Assembly: GCF_000746085.1 (NCBI RefSeq)
Contig: NZ_JQKO01000001.1
Location: 434,001 to 498,000, forward strand
Length of the DNA stretch: 64,000 bases
Direction of reading: 5' to 3'
Source of the DNA: Methylocapsa aurea
Lineage (GTDB): Bacteria; Pseudomonadota; Alphaproteobacteria; Rhizobiales; Beijerinckiaceae
Part shown: piece after piece, positions 26,064 to 41,125 of the stretch
How the letters are laid out: every line of letters starts with the position of its first letter
How positions within the stretch are numbered: position 1 is the stretch's first letter
Notes under the pieces: generated by a model
Seen by the model: only the letters and a program-made list of their open reading frames with translations
Database searches by the model: none
Told to the model about the DNA's origin: nothing
Made by a program: the position numbers and the translations under genes

Positions 26064-26903
26064 TCAGCCCTTCTTCTTGCTTTTGTGACGCGAGGTCACG
26101 ATGAATTTCGTGGTGGATTTGTTCGACCGAGTCTTCTTGCCCTTGGTCGGCTTGCCCCATGGGGTCACCGGATGCCGGCCACCCGAGGTGCGGCCTTCGC
26201 CGCCGCCATGCGGATGATCGACCGGGTTCATCGTCACGCCGCGATTATGCGGCCTGCGCCCAAGCCAGCGGCTGCGGCCGGCCTTTCCGATCGACGCGTT
26301 CATGTGGTCGGGATTGGAAACAGCGCCGACGGTCGCGAAACATTGGCCGTGAATCAGGCGCTGTTCGCCAGAATTCAGACGGATGATGACATAGCCCTGA
26401 TCGCGCCCAACAACCTGAGCATAGGTTCCGGCCGAGCGCACCATCGCGGCGCCCTTGCCGATCTTCATCTCGATGTTGTGGACGATCGTGCCGACCGGCA
26501 TATTGGCGAGCGCCATTGCATTACCGGGCTTTACGTCGACCTGCATTCCCGACACCACCTCATCGCCGACGCCAAGGCGCTGCGGCGCGATGATATAGGC
26601 CTGCTCTCCATCGGCGTAGCGAATGAGCGCGATGAACGAAGTCCGGTTCGGATCATATTCGATCCGCTCCACTTTCGCCGGAACGTCGAGCTTGCGCCGC
26701 TTGAAATCGATGATCCGATAGGTCTGCTTATGCCCGCCGCCACGAAACCGGACCGTGACCCGCCCAGTATTATTGCGCCCGCCGGCCGACGATTTCCCCT
26801 CGGTCAGCTGCTTCAGCGGCTTGCCCTTGTAGAGATCGCTGCGATCGACGATCACGAGCTGGCGAAGGCTCGGCGTGATCGGTTTGAACGTCTTAAGTGC
26901 CAT
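26064..26903 (-). CDS. rplB: 50S ribosomal protein L2
   Basis: 279 residues. [20 protein letters not shown] opens, and the peptidyl-transferase-proximal signature [14 protein letters not shown] with the essential His is present near residue 225-235. Confidence 0.98.
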   Translation of the reverse strand: MALKTFKPITPSLRQLVIVDRSDLYKGKPLKQLTEGKSSAGGRNNTGRVTVRFRGGGHKQTYRIIDFKRRKLDVPAKVERIEYDPNRTSFIALIRYADGEQAYIIAPQRLGVGDEVVSGMQVDVKPGNAMALANMPVGTIVHNIEMKIGKGAAMVRSAGTYAQVVGRDQGYVIIRLNSGEQRLIHGQCFATVGAVSNPDHMNASIGKAGRSRWLGRRPHNRGVTMNPVDHPHGGGEGRTSGGRHPVTPWGKPTKGKKTRSNKSTTKFIVTSRHKSKKKG

Positions 26904-26925
26904 AGGCGCAATCCTCAGATGGAGC

Positions 26926-27237
26926 TCAAAGCCCGGTCGTGACGTCGATCTTATGGCCCTCGGCGAGGGTCACGACCGCCTTCTTTACGTCCGACTGGAC
27001 GCCCCGCGTGCCTTTGAATACTTTTCTTTTGCCCTTGCGGATGAGCGTATTGACGCCCACGACTTTCACATCGAACAAACGCTCGACGGCCGCCTTGATC
27101 TCCGGTTTCGTCGCGGTCTTTGCGACCTTGAAGATGACCTGGTTCGCTTCCGACGCGAAGGTCGCCTTCTCGGTGATGACCGGAGCGACGATCACGTCGT
27201 AATGATGCGCGTCGAGCGCGAGTTTCACCTGACTCAT
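26926..27237 (-). CDS. rplW: 50S ribosomal protein L23
   Basis: 103 residues from ATG 27237 ([20 protein letters not shown]). [17 protein letters not shown]-type core ([20 protein letters not shown]) is intact. Docking site for trigger factor and SRP. It overlaps the rplD end by 4 bases. Confidence 0.96.
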   Translation of the reverse strand: MSQVKLALDAHHYDVIVAPVITEKATFASEANQVIFKVAKTATKPEIKAAVERLFDVKVVGVNTLIRKGKRKVFKGTRGVQSDVKKAVVTLAEGHKIDVTTGL

Positions 27238-27854
27238 TTGAAACGCGCCTCCAATGCGTCGATGGCCGCCTTGGTCAAAACCAGCTTTTCGCGACGCAGA
27301 ATATCGTAGACATTGATGCCCTGAACGGGCAGCACGTCGATTTGCGGTATGTTGCGCGCCGCCAACCGGAAATTCGCCTCGGGCTCCGCGCCATCGATGA
27401 TCAGGGCGTTGGTCAAGCCAAGCTTGGCGAAACTGGCCTTGAGCCCCTTTGTCTTGGCGTCGGCAACCCGCGCCTCCGCCCAAACGATGATCCCGCCATC
27501 CTGAGCCTTGGCCGACAGCGCATGCTTGAGCGCGAGCGCCCGAACCTTCTTCGGCAGATCATGCGCGTGCGAGCGCACCACCGGACCGAAGGCCCGGCCG
27601 CCGCCGCGGAACTGCGGCACCCGCGCCGACCCATGCCGCGCCGAGCCGGTGCCCTTCTGTTTGTATAGTTTCTTGCCGGTCCGCCAAATCTCGGAACGGC
27701 CAAGAGTCTTATGCGTGCCGGCGCGCCGCTTGGCGAGCTGATAGCGCACCATGCGGGCGATCAGGTCCTCGCGCGGGACAAGGCCAAAAATGGCGTCGTC
27801 GAGCTCAATCGAGCCGGCGTTTTCGCCTTCAAGGGAAGTGATGTCGATCTTCAC
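27234..27854 (-). CDS. rplD: 50S ribosomal protein L4
   Basis: 206 residues from GTG 27854 (reads [20 protein letters not shown]), overlapping the rplC stop as GTGA; longer upstream frames run through rpl[21 protein letters not shown] is the exit-tunnel loop region. L4 can autoregulate the S10 operon in some bacteria; no evidence here. Confidence 0.96.
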   Translation of the reverse strand: MKIDITSLEGENAGSIELDDAIFGLVPREDLIARMVRYQLAKRRAGTHKTLGRSEIWRTGKKLYKQKGTGSARHGSARVPQFRGGGRAFGPVVRSHAHDLPKKVRALALKHALSAKAQDGGIIVWAEARVADAKTKGLKASFAKLGLTNALIIDGAEPEANFRLAARNIPQIDVLPVQGINVYDILRREKLVLTKAAIDALEARFK

Positions 27855-28561
27855 GCGCCCGCCTCCGTCGCCGCAGCCGCTTCGCCCGTCAAACGATATT
27901 TGCCGGGCAGCGGCGCCTCTTTCGGAAGGGCCTTCTTGACCGCATCGCGAACATAGATCCACCCGCCGGCGACGCCGGGCACGGCGCCTTCCACCAGGAT
28001 CAGGCCGCGCTCGCTGTCGAGCTGAACGACGCGCAGATTCAACGTCGTAACCCTCTCGGTCCCCATATGGCCCGCCATTTTCTTGTTCTTGAAAGTCTTG
28101 CCGGGGTCTTGCCGGCCGCCGGTCGAACCATGCGAGCGGTGCGAAATCGACACGCCATGGGTCGCTCGCAAACCGCCGAAATTCCACCGCTTCATGGCGC
28201 CGGCGAAGCCCTTGCCGGTGCTTGTGCCGGTCACGTCGACGAATTGTCCAACGACGAAATGATCCGCGGTGATTTCGGCGCCGACAGGAAGCAAGCCGTC
28301 GTCCTCGACGCGAAATTCGGCAAGCTTGAGTTTCGGCTCGACCTTCGCCACGCCGAAACGGCCCCGCTCGGCCTTCGACACATTCTTCACCTTGGCCCGG
28401 CCGATGCCGAGCTGAAGAGCGGTGTAGCCGTTCTGCTCCTTGGTCCGATGCGCGACGACCTGACAGCCCTCGACCTTCAAAACCGTGACTGGCACGTGCT
28501 CGCCAACGTCAGTGAAGACGCGGGTCATGCCGAGTTTTTGCGCGATGACGCCTGACCGCAT
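27851..28561 (-). CDS. rplC: 50S ribosomal protein L3
   Basis: 236 residues. [20 protein letters not shown] opens; the signature [20 protein letters not shown] includes the Gln methylated by PrmB in other bacteria. A C-terminal Ala/Glu-rich tail is present. Confidence 0.97.
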   Translation of the reverse strand: MRSGVIAQKLGMTRVFTDVGEHVPVTVLKVEGCQVVAHRTKEQNGYTALQLGIGRAKVKNVSKAERGRFGVAKVEPKLKLAEFRVEDDGLLPVGAEITADHFVVGQFVDVTGTSTGKGFAGAMKRWNFGGLRATHGVSISHRSHGSTGGRQDPGKTFKNKKMAGHMGTERVTTLNLRVVQLDSERGLILVEGAVPGVAGGWIYVRDAVKKALPKEAPLPGKYRLTGEAAAATEAGA

Positions 28562-28646
28562 GGTTCAATCCTTCAAGACCACCTTCAAAACCCGGCGGCG
28601 AACCGCAACCCAAAGGTTTTGTCTCAATTCCAAAAGCCCGCTTGCG

Positions 28647-28955
28647 CTAGAGCTTGATCTCCACATCGACGCCCGCAGCCAGATCGAGCTTCATCAAAGC
28701 GTCAACCGTCTGCGGGGTCGGATCGACGATGTCGAGCACCCGCTTATGAGTCCGGATCTCGAACTGTTCGCGCGATTTCTTGTCGACATGCGGCGACCGA
28801 TTCACCGTGAATTTTTCGATCTTCGTCGGCAGCGGAATCGGACCACGAACCTGCGCTCCCGTCCGCTTGGCCGTCGAAACGATCTCTTTCGTCGAAGAAT
28901 CAAGGATTCGATGATCGAATGCCTTGAGACGAATGCGGATATTCTGGCCGTTCAT
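28647..28955 (-). CDS. rpsJ: 30S ribosomal protein S10
   Basis: 102 residues from ATG 28955 ([20 protein letters not shown]), the family length; a longer frame adds 20 unlike residues. The [20 protein letters not shown] loop is intact (also the NusE transcription factor role in antitermination). Confidence 0.97.
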   Translation of the reverse strand: MNGQNIRIRLKAFDHRILDSSTKEIVSTAKRTGAQVRGPIPLPTKIEKFTVNRSPHVDKKSREQFEIRTHKRVLDIVDPTPQTVDALMKLDLAAGVDVEIKL

Positions 28956-29089
28956 CAGTTCGTTCCCTGCCGGCCGGCTTCGGCTCTGCACCGCGCCAGC
29001 GACCTTGTCCTTCAACGCTCCCGCGTGGCGCCGCCGATGCCGGCGACCCCCTGGGAGCTCACAAACAATCCAAACCTTGTAGGTTCGCC

Positions 29090-30280
<1,191 letters not shown>

Positions 30281-30323
30281 CGTCCGGCTCCTCTAGGATT
30301 TCTTCGCGCGTTGCTTCAACCGA

Positions 30324-32399
<2,076 letters not shown>

Positions 32400-32439
32400 G
32401 ACAAAATCCCTTCAAGCGCAAAACGCTTGGCTTAAGTTC

Positions 32440-32910
<471 letters not shown>

Positions 32911-32982
32911 CTATTCTGCTCCGTCCAATTTCTCTTTAACGCGGTTCCAAACCAAAACAGGCAAATCCGTTTCGATTTACGC

Positions 32983-33354
32983 TTACTTCGGCCGCTTCGC
33001 GCCATATTTCGAACGGCGCTGCTTGCGGTTCTTGACGCCCTGCGTATCGAGCACGCCGCGCAGGATGTGGTAGCGCACGCCGGGCAGATCCTTGACGCGG
33101 CCGCCGCGGATCATGACCACCGAATGCTCCTGCAGATTATGCCCCTCGCCGGGGATATAGCCGATTACCTCGAACCCATTGGTGAGGCGGACCTTGGCGA
33201 CCTTGCGGAGCGCTGAGTTCGGCTTTTTCGGCGTCGTGGTATAGACGCGGGTGCAGACGCCGCGCTTCTGCGGGCAGGCGCCGAGATGGCGGGCCTTTTC
33301 CCGGTAAATCTTGTCCTGGCGCGGCTTGCGGATCAATTGACTGATCGTCGGCAT
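32983..33354 (-). CDS. rpsL: 30S ribosomal protein S12
   Basis: 123 residues from ATG 33354 ([20 protein letters not shown]); the longer upstream frame lacks similarity. [20 protein letters not shown] and [17 protein letters not shown] are intact, with the usual lysines at both decoding-centre positions. First gene of the str operon, about 300 bases after a candidate promoter. Confidence 0.97.
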   Translation of the reverse strand: MPTISQLIRKPRQDKIYREKARHLGACPQKRGVCTRVYTTTPKKPNSALRKVAKVRLTNGFEVIGYIPGEGHNLQEHSVVMIRGGRVKDLPGVRYHILRGVLDTQGVKNRKQRRSKYGAKRPK

Positions 33355-33721
33355 CTTGGTCTTTCTAAAAACAAGTCCAAATCTTGAAGGATGGGGATGC
33401 CCCGCCCTTCTCAAATTCTATCGCTCGTCCAGTGCTGTTCCGGCGTTCAAAAACGCCAAAAAGTCAGCGCCAACAGCCGGTCAAGGCTTCTGGCGCTGGG
33501 ACTTTGCAGAGGACCACGGCAAGCCGCGGTCTTGCTTCTCTTCGATCCGAGGCAGTGCCTCCGATCTCAATGTATCAGTCGGTCGCTGGGTCGACAGCGT
33601 TTAGGTTTCTATGGGTTCTGGGCTCGACGCCCTGAATCGAAAAACCTACTGCCTGTCTGAAGTGGGCGGAACTTAGTAAGGTCGCGTTGGCGCGTCAACC
33701 CCTTATCGGCCGCAAAACGCG
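33355..33721. other. Leader and promoter region of the str operon
   Basis: About 370 bases between rpsL and the serS stop, both on the minus strand. No gene is seen. It carries a candidate promoter at 33670-33698 and so an untranslated leader of roughly 300 bases before rpsL, long enough for regulation by structure, though I could not fold it. Confidence 0.5.
33670..33698 (-). promoter_or_regulatory. Candidate sigma-70-type promoter for rpsL
   Basis: On the minus strand TTGACG is followed after 17 bases by TAAGTT. The -35 element is near-consensus and the spacer ideal; the -10 is weak (3 of 6). It faces the whole ribosomal superoperon. Confidence 0.4.
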
Positions 33722-35350
<1,629 letters not shown>

Positions 35351-36139
35351 TTACGCCCCAGGCGTCTGCCCGGCGGAATTCTCAGCCTCGCGATTCTTCT
35401 CGATAAAGGCGACGGCGAGGATCGATAGTTCGTAAAGAAGCAGGGCCGGAGCCGCCAGCGCCAGCATCGAAAATATATCGGGCGGCGTCAGCACCGCAGC
35501 CACGATAAAGACCAGCACCACGGCATAGCGCCGTTTGGCGCGCAGAAAAGCCGAATCGATGATCCCGATCCGCCCGAGCAAGGTCAGGACCACCGGCAGT
35601 TGAAATGTAATGCCGAAAGCGAAGATCAGCGTCATGATCAGCGACAAATATTCGCTGACGCGCGGCAAAAGCTCGATCTGCGCCCGCCCCGGCTCCTTGG
35701 CCTGCTGCATGCCGATAAAGAAATGCAACAGGTTGGGCATGACGACGAAATAGACGAGCAGCGCGCCAAGGCCGAAAAAGATCGGCGTCGCAAAAAGATA
35801 AGGCGCGAAGGCCTTGCGCTCCTGCTTGTAGAGCCCCGGCGCCACAAAGGCGTAAAGCTGGCCGAAAATCACCGGACAGGCGAGGAATGCCGCCGAAAAC
35901 AGCGCGACCCGGATCTGGGTGAAGAAATATTCCTGCGGCGCCGTATAGATCAGCCGTGCGTCGGGACCGGCGACATGTTCGAAAGGCACGACAAGAATAT
36001 TGTAAATATCCTTGGCGAAATAGAAACAGATAAAGAACATAAAAACGAAAGCGGCGAGCGCCTTGATCAGCCGCGCGCGCAGCTCGATCAAATGATCCAT
36101 CAATGGCGCCTTGGTCGCCTCGATATCGGCTTCGCTCAT
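35351..36139 (-). CDS. tatC: Sec-independent translocase TatC
   Basis: 262 residues with six predicted membrane helices. The cytosolic N-terminus has [19 protein letters not shown], which binds twin-arginine signal peptides, and the first periplasmic loop keeps the [19 protein letters not shown] region. Receptor of the Tat system for folded proteins; the SodB at 40410 is a likely client. Its start lies directly downstream of repeat A2, which separates it from tatB by 245 bases. Confidence 0.96.
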   Translation of the reverse strand: MSEADIEATKAPLMDHLIELRARLIKALAAFVFMFFICFYFAKDIYNILVVPFEHVAGPDARLIYTAPQEYFFTQIRVALFSAAFLACPVIFGQLYAFVAPGLYKQERKAFAPYLFATPIFFGLGALLVYFVVMPNLLHFFIGMQQAKEPGRAQIELLPRVSEYLSLIMTLIFAFGITFQLPVVLTLLGRIGIIDSAFLRAKRRYAVVLVFIVAAVLTPPDIFSMLALAAPALLLYELSILAVAFIEKNREAENSAGQTPGA

Positions 36140-36141
36140 CT

Positions 36142-36246
36142 TAGAGCGCTTTCGAATTCGGCAGAATCGGAACGCAGCTCTAGCTCTTTGTTTCGTCGCA
36201 TTTTCTTAACGCGAACCGATATCCACTTCGCTCGAAAATGCTCTAG
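36142..36246. repeat. Family A interspersed repeat, copy A2
   Basis: It starts TAGAGCGCTTTCGAATTCGG, has the shared CAGCTCTAGCTCTTTGTTTC and TTTTCTTAACGCGAACC blocks and ends CACTTCGCTCGAAAATGCTC followed by TAG. Read along tatC it ends GAAAGCGCTCTA two bases before the tatC ATG, the same placement as copy A1 in front of SGNH copy 2. Confidence 0.8.
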
Positions 36247-36384
36247 GCTCGTCCTGAGGATCATCGGGTCCCGCTTTGTCAAAAATGCTCTACCGGCGAG
36301 GCGTCCCACTGGTTGGTAGCCGACGGATGGAGGGTGATGGCTGGCGAAGATGTAACAGAATCCGCGATCCCCGCGCCAGGAAAG

Positions 36385-36999
36385 TCACGCCGGATCTTGC
36401 GCCTTGGCGGGCTCGGAGGCATGGCGTTGGGAGGATTCTGCCTTGGGGCCTTCCGATTCGGCGCGAGGGGGCTCCGCCGTCCGCATCTCAGCCTCGAGCG
36501 CGCTCGCGAGCGCCTTCATCTCGGCGTCGACCCCACGCGCGACGCCATCGCCCGGCTCGCCGACCGCCGGGGCGACGCCCGCCGCAAGCAGCGAGGCGCC
36601 ATCCTCTTCCACAGCTTCCGATAAAGGCGGCAAGGCGATGGAATTCAAAGATGAATCATCTGTCCGTGGAGCCGCCAGCGCGGGCGCGTCGATGGCGCTC
36701 AGCGGCTTGTCAATCGCGTCGATGGCGTCGGTCATCTGCGTCTTGAGCTCGGCGACCGGATTGAAGGCCACATCGACCTTGGCGCTTTCGGCGAGTTTCG
36801 CGACATCGGCCTTGATGTCGGCGATATCGGCCTCGCGCATGGCCTCCATGAACTGGCCCTGAAACTCGGCCGCCATGCGGCGCAACTTGCCGACCGCCTG
36901 GCCGACCTGGCGCAGCACGCGTGGGAGTTCCTTCGGTCCGATGACGACCAGCGCCACGATCCCGATAATGATAAGTTTGCCGGCGTCAAAATCGAACAT
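36385..36999 (-). CDS. tatB: Sec-independent translocase TatB
   Basis: 204 residues. One N-terminal membrane helix (MFDFDAGKLIIIGIVALVVIG with the conserved GPKELP following), an amphipathic helix LRQVGQAVGKLRRMAAEFQG, then a long Ala/Glu/Pro-rich tail that is poorly conserved. Works with TatC in substrate binding. tatA lies 60 bases upstream. Confidence 0.94.
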   Translation of the reverse strand: MFDFDAGKLIIIGIVALVVIGPKELPRVLRQVGQAVGKLRRMAAEFQGQFMEAMREADIADIKADVAKLAESAKVDVAFNPVAELKTQMTDAIDAIDKPLSAIDAPALAAPRTDDSSLNSIALPPLSEAVEEDGASLLAAGVAPAVGEPGDGVARGVDAEMKALASALEAEMRTAEPPRAESEGPKAESSQRHASEPAKAQDPA

Positions 37000-37059
37000 G
37001 CGGAATTGTCACTGGAGTTCGCCGCCGATGATGGGAAGCGCGAACAGCCTCCGCCCCGT

Positions 37060-37308
37060 TCAGCCGACTTTACGGGTTTCCGAAACTTTGGCCGAATCGG
37101 CGACGGACTGATGATCGATCGCGCCAACCGGCCCGCCGGCCGGGCGCTGAGCCTCTGCCTTTTCTTCGTCTTCGGAGAGGCCCTTCTTGAAGGATTTTAT
37201 CCCTTTGGCGACATCGCCCATGAGGTCGGAAATCTTGCCCTTGCCGCCGAACAGGAGCAGAGCCACAGCTCCGACGATGAGCCAATGCCAGATCGAAAGA
37301 CCGCCCAT
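37060..37308 (-). CDS. tatA: Sec-independent translocase TatA
   Basis: 82 residues. Membrane helix [20 protein letters not shown], hinge, amphipathic helix [20 protein letters not shown] and an acidic motif SEDEE, all standard. AAGGAGG lies upstream of the ATG at good distance. It forms the protein-conducting pore and heads the tatA-tatB-tatC-serS block. Confidence 0.95.
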   Translation of the reverse strand: MGGLSIWHWLIVGAVALLLFGGKGKISDLMGDVAKGIKSFKKGLSEDEEKAEAQRPAGGPVGAIDHQSVADSAKVSETRKVG

Positions 37309-37627
37309 GGCGGAAACCTCCTTGAAACGCGCGAGGGGACAGATGCGTCCGCTTGGCCTGCGAATCTATGCTGCCAGCAACCCAAAAACAAGCAAGCCGC
37401 GCGCTTTTCCCCGATCGCGGGACTTTTAAGCCGGCGGCGCCTTTATCTTATTGCGTTCGCCCGCCGGATCGAGTCTGTTTCGCGGCGAAATCGGGCCTGC
37501 CGATGTCCACCTGCCCGGCCCTGCAGGCGCCCAAGCCCTCCAAGCCGCTTCACGGCGCAAAAATTGCTTCTCGATGCCGGCGGAAGTCGCAAGACGCCGT
37601 TCAAGTGATGATCGACGCGAGGATTTA
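37309..37627. other. Divergent gap between tatA and fmdB-like gene
   Basis: About 320 bases without a supported gene. It must hold promoters for tatA (minus) and for the zinc-ribbon gene (plus). No clear consensus promoter or repeat was recognised. Confidence 0.4.
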
Positions 37628-37864
37628 ATGCCAATCTACGCTTTCAATTGCCAGGAATGCCATAACGACTTCGAAACCTTGGTTCGGTCGTCGGATGTCC
37701 CGGTCTGCCCCTCTTGCGGCAGCGCGAAATTGCAGCAGCAAGTCGCCAAAATCTGCGTCGAAATTAAATATCCGGCCATCGCCAAGTCATGGCGCCGCCA
37801 GGCGGTGAAGGAAGGCGATCTCACCAATTTCAGCAAACAGGAATTGCAGACCAAGAAAAGCTAG
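37628..37864 (+). CDS. FmdB-family zinc ribbon protein
   Basis: 78 residues from ATG 37628 (MPIYAFNCQECHNDFETLVR), preceded by GAGGA. Two CxxC pairs (CQEC and CPSC) form the zinc ribbon typical of putative regulatory protein FmdB. Function of the family is unclear. Unlike the shorter relatives it has a C-terminal extension of some 35 residues (KSWRRQAVKEGDLTNFSKQE). It stands alone. Confidence 0.88.
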   Translation: MPIYAFNCQECHNDFETLVRSSDVPVCPSCGSAKLQQQVAKICVEIKYPAIAKSWRRQAVKEGDLTNFSKQELQTKKS

Positions 37865-38029
37865 CCGGTGTTCCCCCGCTTGGCGCCGGCCCGCAGGCGT
37901 TGGCCTTAGTGGCGAAAACAGCGCCGCTTTACATCGCAAGCCGACGCCGCTTGCCCAATGACGATTAATTGGCCACTGTTCCGCTGGCGGAGGCGCGGCG
38001 CGCGCTGAAGACAGCGGAGCCTTCGAGTT

Positions 38030-38941
38030 TTGCGGCGCAGATATCATCTTCTTGACGTATTCACGGATTGTCCGCTCGCTGGCAATCCGCTCGCGGTGGT
38101 GCGCGACAGCAGTGGGCTCGACGCCGCGCGGATGCAGAAGATCGCCGCCGAGTTCAACCTGTCCGAAACCGTCTTCCTGCTTGAGCCCGAAGCGCCCGCC
38201 AACGCGGCGCGCTTGCGCATCTTTACGCCAAAGGCGGAGCTTGCCTTTGCTGGGCATCCAACGATCGGCGCCGCCATCCTCCTCGCGACATTGCAGGCGC
38301 CCGATATTCCGCCGGCGCATGACGTCGCCATCGCGCTCGAGGAAGAAATCGGCCTTGTGGCCTGTACGGTTCAGCGCCGCGAAGGCGCGGCGGCCTACGC
38401 CAGCTTTCGCCTGCCGCGGCTGCCGGTCGAGACCGACATACCGGCCTCGAACGATCGCATCGCCGCCGCTCTTGGACTTGTCGAAGCGGATATTGGTTTT
38501 GCCGCGCATCGTCCGTCGATCTTTTCCGTCGGCCTGCCCTTCGCCTTCGTTCCCGTCGCCGGCCTTGCGACAATCGCGCGGGCGCGGCCCGACCCAATTT
38601 TGTTCGATTCCGCCTTCAACGGGCTCCAAGCCTCCGCCGCCTTTCTCTACACGAGCGATGTGATCGACGGGCGTCATGCCTTTCACGCGCGGATGTTCGC
38701 CCCCGGTCTCGGCATCGCAGAGGACCCTGCGACCGGCTCGGCGGTCGCAGCTTTCGCCGGAGCGGTTCTCGCGTTCGAGAGGCTTGCGGACGGGACTCAT
38801 GCGCTCGTCATCGAACAGGGCTTTGAAATGGGCCGCCCGAGTCTGATCACGCTCGGCCTTGAAATCGCGCACGGAGCTTTGACCGCGGCCTTGATCGGAG
38901 GCAGCGCCGTCATCATTGGCGAAGGAGCGATCAATCTGTGA
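38030..38941 (+). CDS. PhzF-family epimerase/isomerase-like protein
   Basis: 303 residues starting at TTG 38030 (reads RRRYHLLDVFTDCPLAGNP), chosen because this segment is the family's first strand; GGAG lies upstream. The catalytic Glu is in NLSETVFLL near residue 46, FTPKAELAFAGHPTIGAA near 65-82, and the second-domain DPATGSAVAAF near 235. PhzF proteins are diaminopimelate-epimerase-like isomerases; outside phenazine clusters, as here, the substrate is usually unknown. Translationally coupled by GTGA overlap to the NUDIX gene. Confidence 0.9.
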   Translation: MRRRYHLLDVFTDCPLAGNPLAVVRDSSGLDAARMQKIAAEFNLSETVFLLEPEAPANAARLRIFTPKAELAFAGHPTIGAAILLATLQAPDIPPAHDVAIALEEEIGLVACTVQRREGAAAYASFRLPRLPVETDIPASNDRIAAALGLVEADIGFAAHRPSIFSVGLPFAFVPVAGLATIARARPDPILFDSAFNGLQASAAFLYTSDVIDGRHAFHARMFAPGLGIAEDPATGSAVAAFAGAVLAFERLADGTHALVIEQGFEMGRPSLITLGLEIAHGALTAALIGGSAVIIGEGAINL

Positions 38942-39669
38942 GAGGCCCGCCCCGCATCGAAGAAATCGATGACATCGACTATCGCCTCGAGGCGCGGCCT
39001 TGGCGCTTTTCAATTGACGAGGCCGAGGCGATCGATCGCCACTGGGCCAAGCTGAGCGCGGCGAACCCGCATTTTTTCAATGGCCGCGTCTTTCTCATGC
39101 GCCAAGCAGAAATCCAGGCGCAAGGCGACCGCCGTATCCTGCGCGGCGCGGGCTTCGAAGCCGAATATAAGGCGTTTCTCGCCTGGCGCGATTTCGGCTT
39201 TCCCGACCAAGCGATCGGCAATTGCTTCTCCATGGCGGCGCTCGTTTCCGCCGACGGCGCCTTTATGCTCGGCCGCATGAGCGACCACACCGCCAATGCG
39301 GGAAAAATCTATTTCCCGGCAGGAACCCCCGACCCCGGCGACCTAAAGGGGGAAATCATCGATCTCGAAGGCAGCGTCCTGCGCGAACTCTTCGAAGAAA
39401 CCGGCATCGCCCCGCATGAAGTGACTCTTGCGCCAGGCTGGACCCTGGTGTTCGATGGCCCGCGGCTCGCCTGCATGAAAATTGTCCGCTCGGGCCTTTG
39501 CGCGGCCGAACTTGAAGCGCGCTTCACCGCCTTTATCGCGGCCGATCCCTTGCCCGAACTCGCCGCGCTTCAACCCGTCTTCTCGGTTCGCGACCTCGAT
39601 GAAGAGCGGATGCCGGCATTCACGCTGCGCTATCTGCGCCATGCGTTGGAGAACGGTCCCCCGAAATGA
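38938..39669 (+). CDS. NUDIX-domain hydrolase
   Basis: 243 residues from GTG 38938, whose codon overlaps the PhzF TGA. The NUDIX fold is seen at GKIYFPAGTPDPGDLKGEII with SVLRELFEETGIA near 140-155. The REL-x-EETG half of the box is intact, but the upstream Gly/Glu spacing does not fit the canonical GX5EX7REUXEEXGU, so metal binding may differ. The N-terminal 100 residues resemble those of alphaproteobacterial NUDIX proteins of unassigned substrate. Operon partner of the PhzF-like gene, perhaps acting on the same metabolite. Confidence 0.82.
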   Translation: MRGPPRIEEIDDIDYRLEARPWRFSIDEAEAIDRHWAKLSAANPHFFNGRVFLMRQAEIQAQGDRRILRGAGFEAEYKAFLAWRDFGFPDQAIGNCFSMAALVSADGAFMLGRMSDHTANAGKIYFPAGTPDPGDLKGEIIDLEGSVLRELFEETGIAPHEVTLAPGWTLVFDGPRLACMKIVRSGLCAAELEARFTAFIAADPLPELAALQPVFSVRDLDEERMPAFTLRYLRHALENGPPK

Positions 39670-39757
39670 TCGACGCGTTGGACAGGATCAGCGTCAAAGA
39701 CAAAAGATCGAGAACATAACCGACGCCGCGGCCGTCATGCTCTCAATCGGATTGGGC

Positions 39758-40105
39758 TCAGCTCCGATAGCCGTGCCGCTGCTTTGAGGCGTGAATAATG
39801 TTGCGCGCTTCGCCATCGCGTCCGGCTGCGCAAGCTTGCGCAGCCGGAAGCAATTCGGTCTCGATCTTGTCATAGACCGAGCGGTTGACATTCCCGGTGC
39901 CGACATCGGCATTGAGAACCTTCTGATATTGATTGAGATCGCTGGTGCAGGCGGCTCCCTGCGGCAGAGGCGGCCAATTTGGCTGTGCGGGACCCGCCGG
40001 CGCCGTAGCGACCGCTGTGGGAGCGGGCGCGTCGGAAGTTTGATTGCAACCTCCAAGCACCGTAGCCGCGCCGAGAACCGCCATCGACAGGGATATCCGA
40101 AGCAT
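39758..40105 (-). CDS. Small putative lipoprotein
   Basis: About 115 residues from MLRISLSMAVLG (ATG 40105; another ATG is four codons upstream). A signal sequence ends in the lipobox TVLGGC, giving Cys near residue 19 for lipid attachment. A Pro/Ala-rich linker and a small domain follow with two more cysteines (ACTSDLNQYQKVLNADVG and AQACAAGRDG) that could form a disulfide. Probably anchored to a periplasmic membrane face. No known function; no operon partner. Confidence 0.75.
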   Translation of the reverse strand: MLRISLSMAVLGAATVLGGCNQTSDAPAPTAVATAPAGPAQPNWPPLPQGAACTSDLNQYQKVLNADVGTGNVNRSVYDKIETELLPAAQACAAGRDGEARNIIHASKQRHGYRS

Positions 40106-40378
40106 GCTGAACTCCATTGGATCATGCGCCGCGCTTGAGTGTCATCGGCTCCATGTTGGTGTCAAGTCCCGATGCAGACCGCGCCCTCCCCGCGCAATGT
40201 TCAACGACGGAGCGGAAACCAATTTATCCTGTGAGGCACTGATCTGAGCGAACGGGTAAGCGAACGGACGTCGACTTCGGGAGCCTTTCCAGGCTGCGCC
40301 GAAAGAGGTAGCTTGCCTCTGCTGAAGACGCCCAACCCGGACATGCGCCGCTTGCATTTTCGCAACCCCAGCCAGCCG

Positions 40379-40402
40379 ATGCTTCGCTCGAAAACGCTAG
40401 AG
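40379..40402 (+). repeat. Family A fragment ahead of sodB
   Basis: TGCTTCGCTCGAAAACGCTA followed by GAG matches the end block CACTTCGCTCGAAAATGCTC of copies A2 and A4. It ends seven bases before the sodB ATG, within reach of the AGAGAGG that serves as ribosome binding site. Confidence 0.5.
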
Positions 40403-40409
40403 AGGTTCG

Positions 40410-41120
40410 ATGACAGAATTCGACAAAATCGACAGGCGCTCGGTCCTGATCGGCTCCTCTGCATTGCTCAGCTTGGCCGGAGCCGGCGTCGGCGCCCAGG
40501 CTAAAGAGGAAACGAAGCTCGCCGCTTCCTACCCACCCTTGCCCTATCCGGACAATGCCTTGGCTCCTGTGGTTTCAAGCGAGACGGTCGCCTATCACTA
40601 CGGCAAGCATCATAAGGGCTATTACGACGCCGTCTTGAAGGCGGTCGCTGGCGGGGAGTTCGCGGACTTAAGCCTTGAGGAGATTGTCAGAAAGACGGCG
40701 GGCGATCCCTCCCGCGCAGCGCTGTTCAATCCCGCCGGACAGCTTTGGAACCATAATTTCTATTGGACCAGCATGCGTCCCAAAGGCGGCGGAAAGCCAA
40801 CCGGAGCCCTCGCCGCGCAAATCGAGGAAAGCTTTGGCGGCTATGATGGATTTCGGAAGGAATTCGCTGGCGCGGCGACCAAATTATTCGGCAGCGGCTG
40901 GGTCTGGCTGGTCCGGGATTCGAACAATAAATTGGCAGTGGTTCCGACCGCCAACGCCGATTCCCCGATGGCGCATGGCGTCCGCTGCCTTCTGACCTGC
41001 GATGTCTGGGAGCACGCCTATTATATCGACTGGCGGAACCGCCGCGCGGATTATGTCGGAGGCTGGCTCGACCAATTGGTCAATTGGGACTTCGCCGCCC
41101 AAAACCTCGCGGCCGGCTGA
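40410..41120 (+). CDS. sodB: Fe/Mn superoxide dismutase with Tat signal
   Basis: 236 residues. The N-terminus has a twin-arginine signal: IDRRSVLIGSSALLSLAGAG ending near GAQAKEE (cleavage about residue 31). The mature enzyme has metal ligands in YHYGKHHKGYYD (first His), LWNHNFYW (second His) and CDVWEHAYYIDW (Asp and third His). It dismutes superoxide to peroxide and O2, here probably in the periplasm after folding and metal loading in the cytosol. The Tat operon lies 3 kb away. Iron is favoured by the overall sequence but manganese cannot be excluded. Confidence 0.93.
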   Translation: MTEFDKIDRRSVLIGSSALLSLAGAGVGAQAKEETKLAASYPPLPYPDNALAPVVSSETVAYHYGKHHKGYYDAVLKAVAGGEFADLSLEEIVRKTAGDPSRAALFNPAGQLWNHNFYWTSMRPKGGGKPTGALAAQIEESFGGYDGFRKEFAGAATKLFGSGWVWLVRDSNNKLAVVPTANADSPMAHGVRCLLTCDVWEHAYYIDWRNRRADYVGGWLDQLVNWDFAAQNLAAG

Positions 41121-41125
41121 GAGGG

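Noticed and set aside
38030-38941. A phenazine biosynthesis locus
   Set aside because: PhzF-like proteins are widespread outside phenazine producers, and no phzA-E or phzG relative is nearby.
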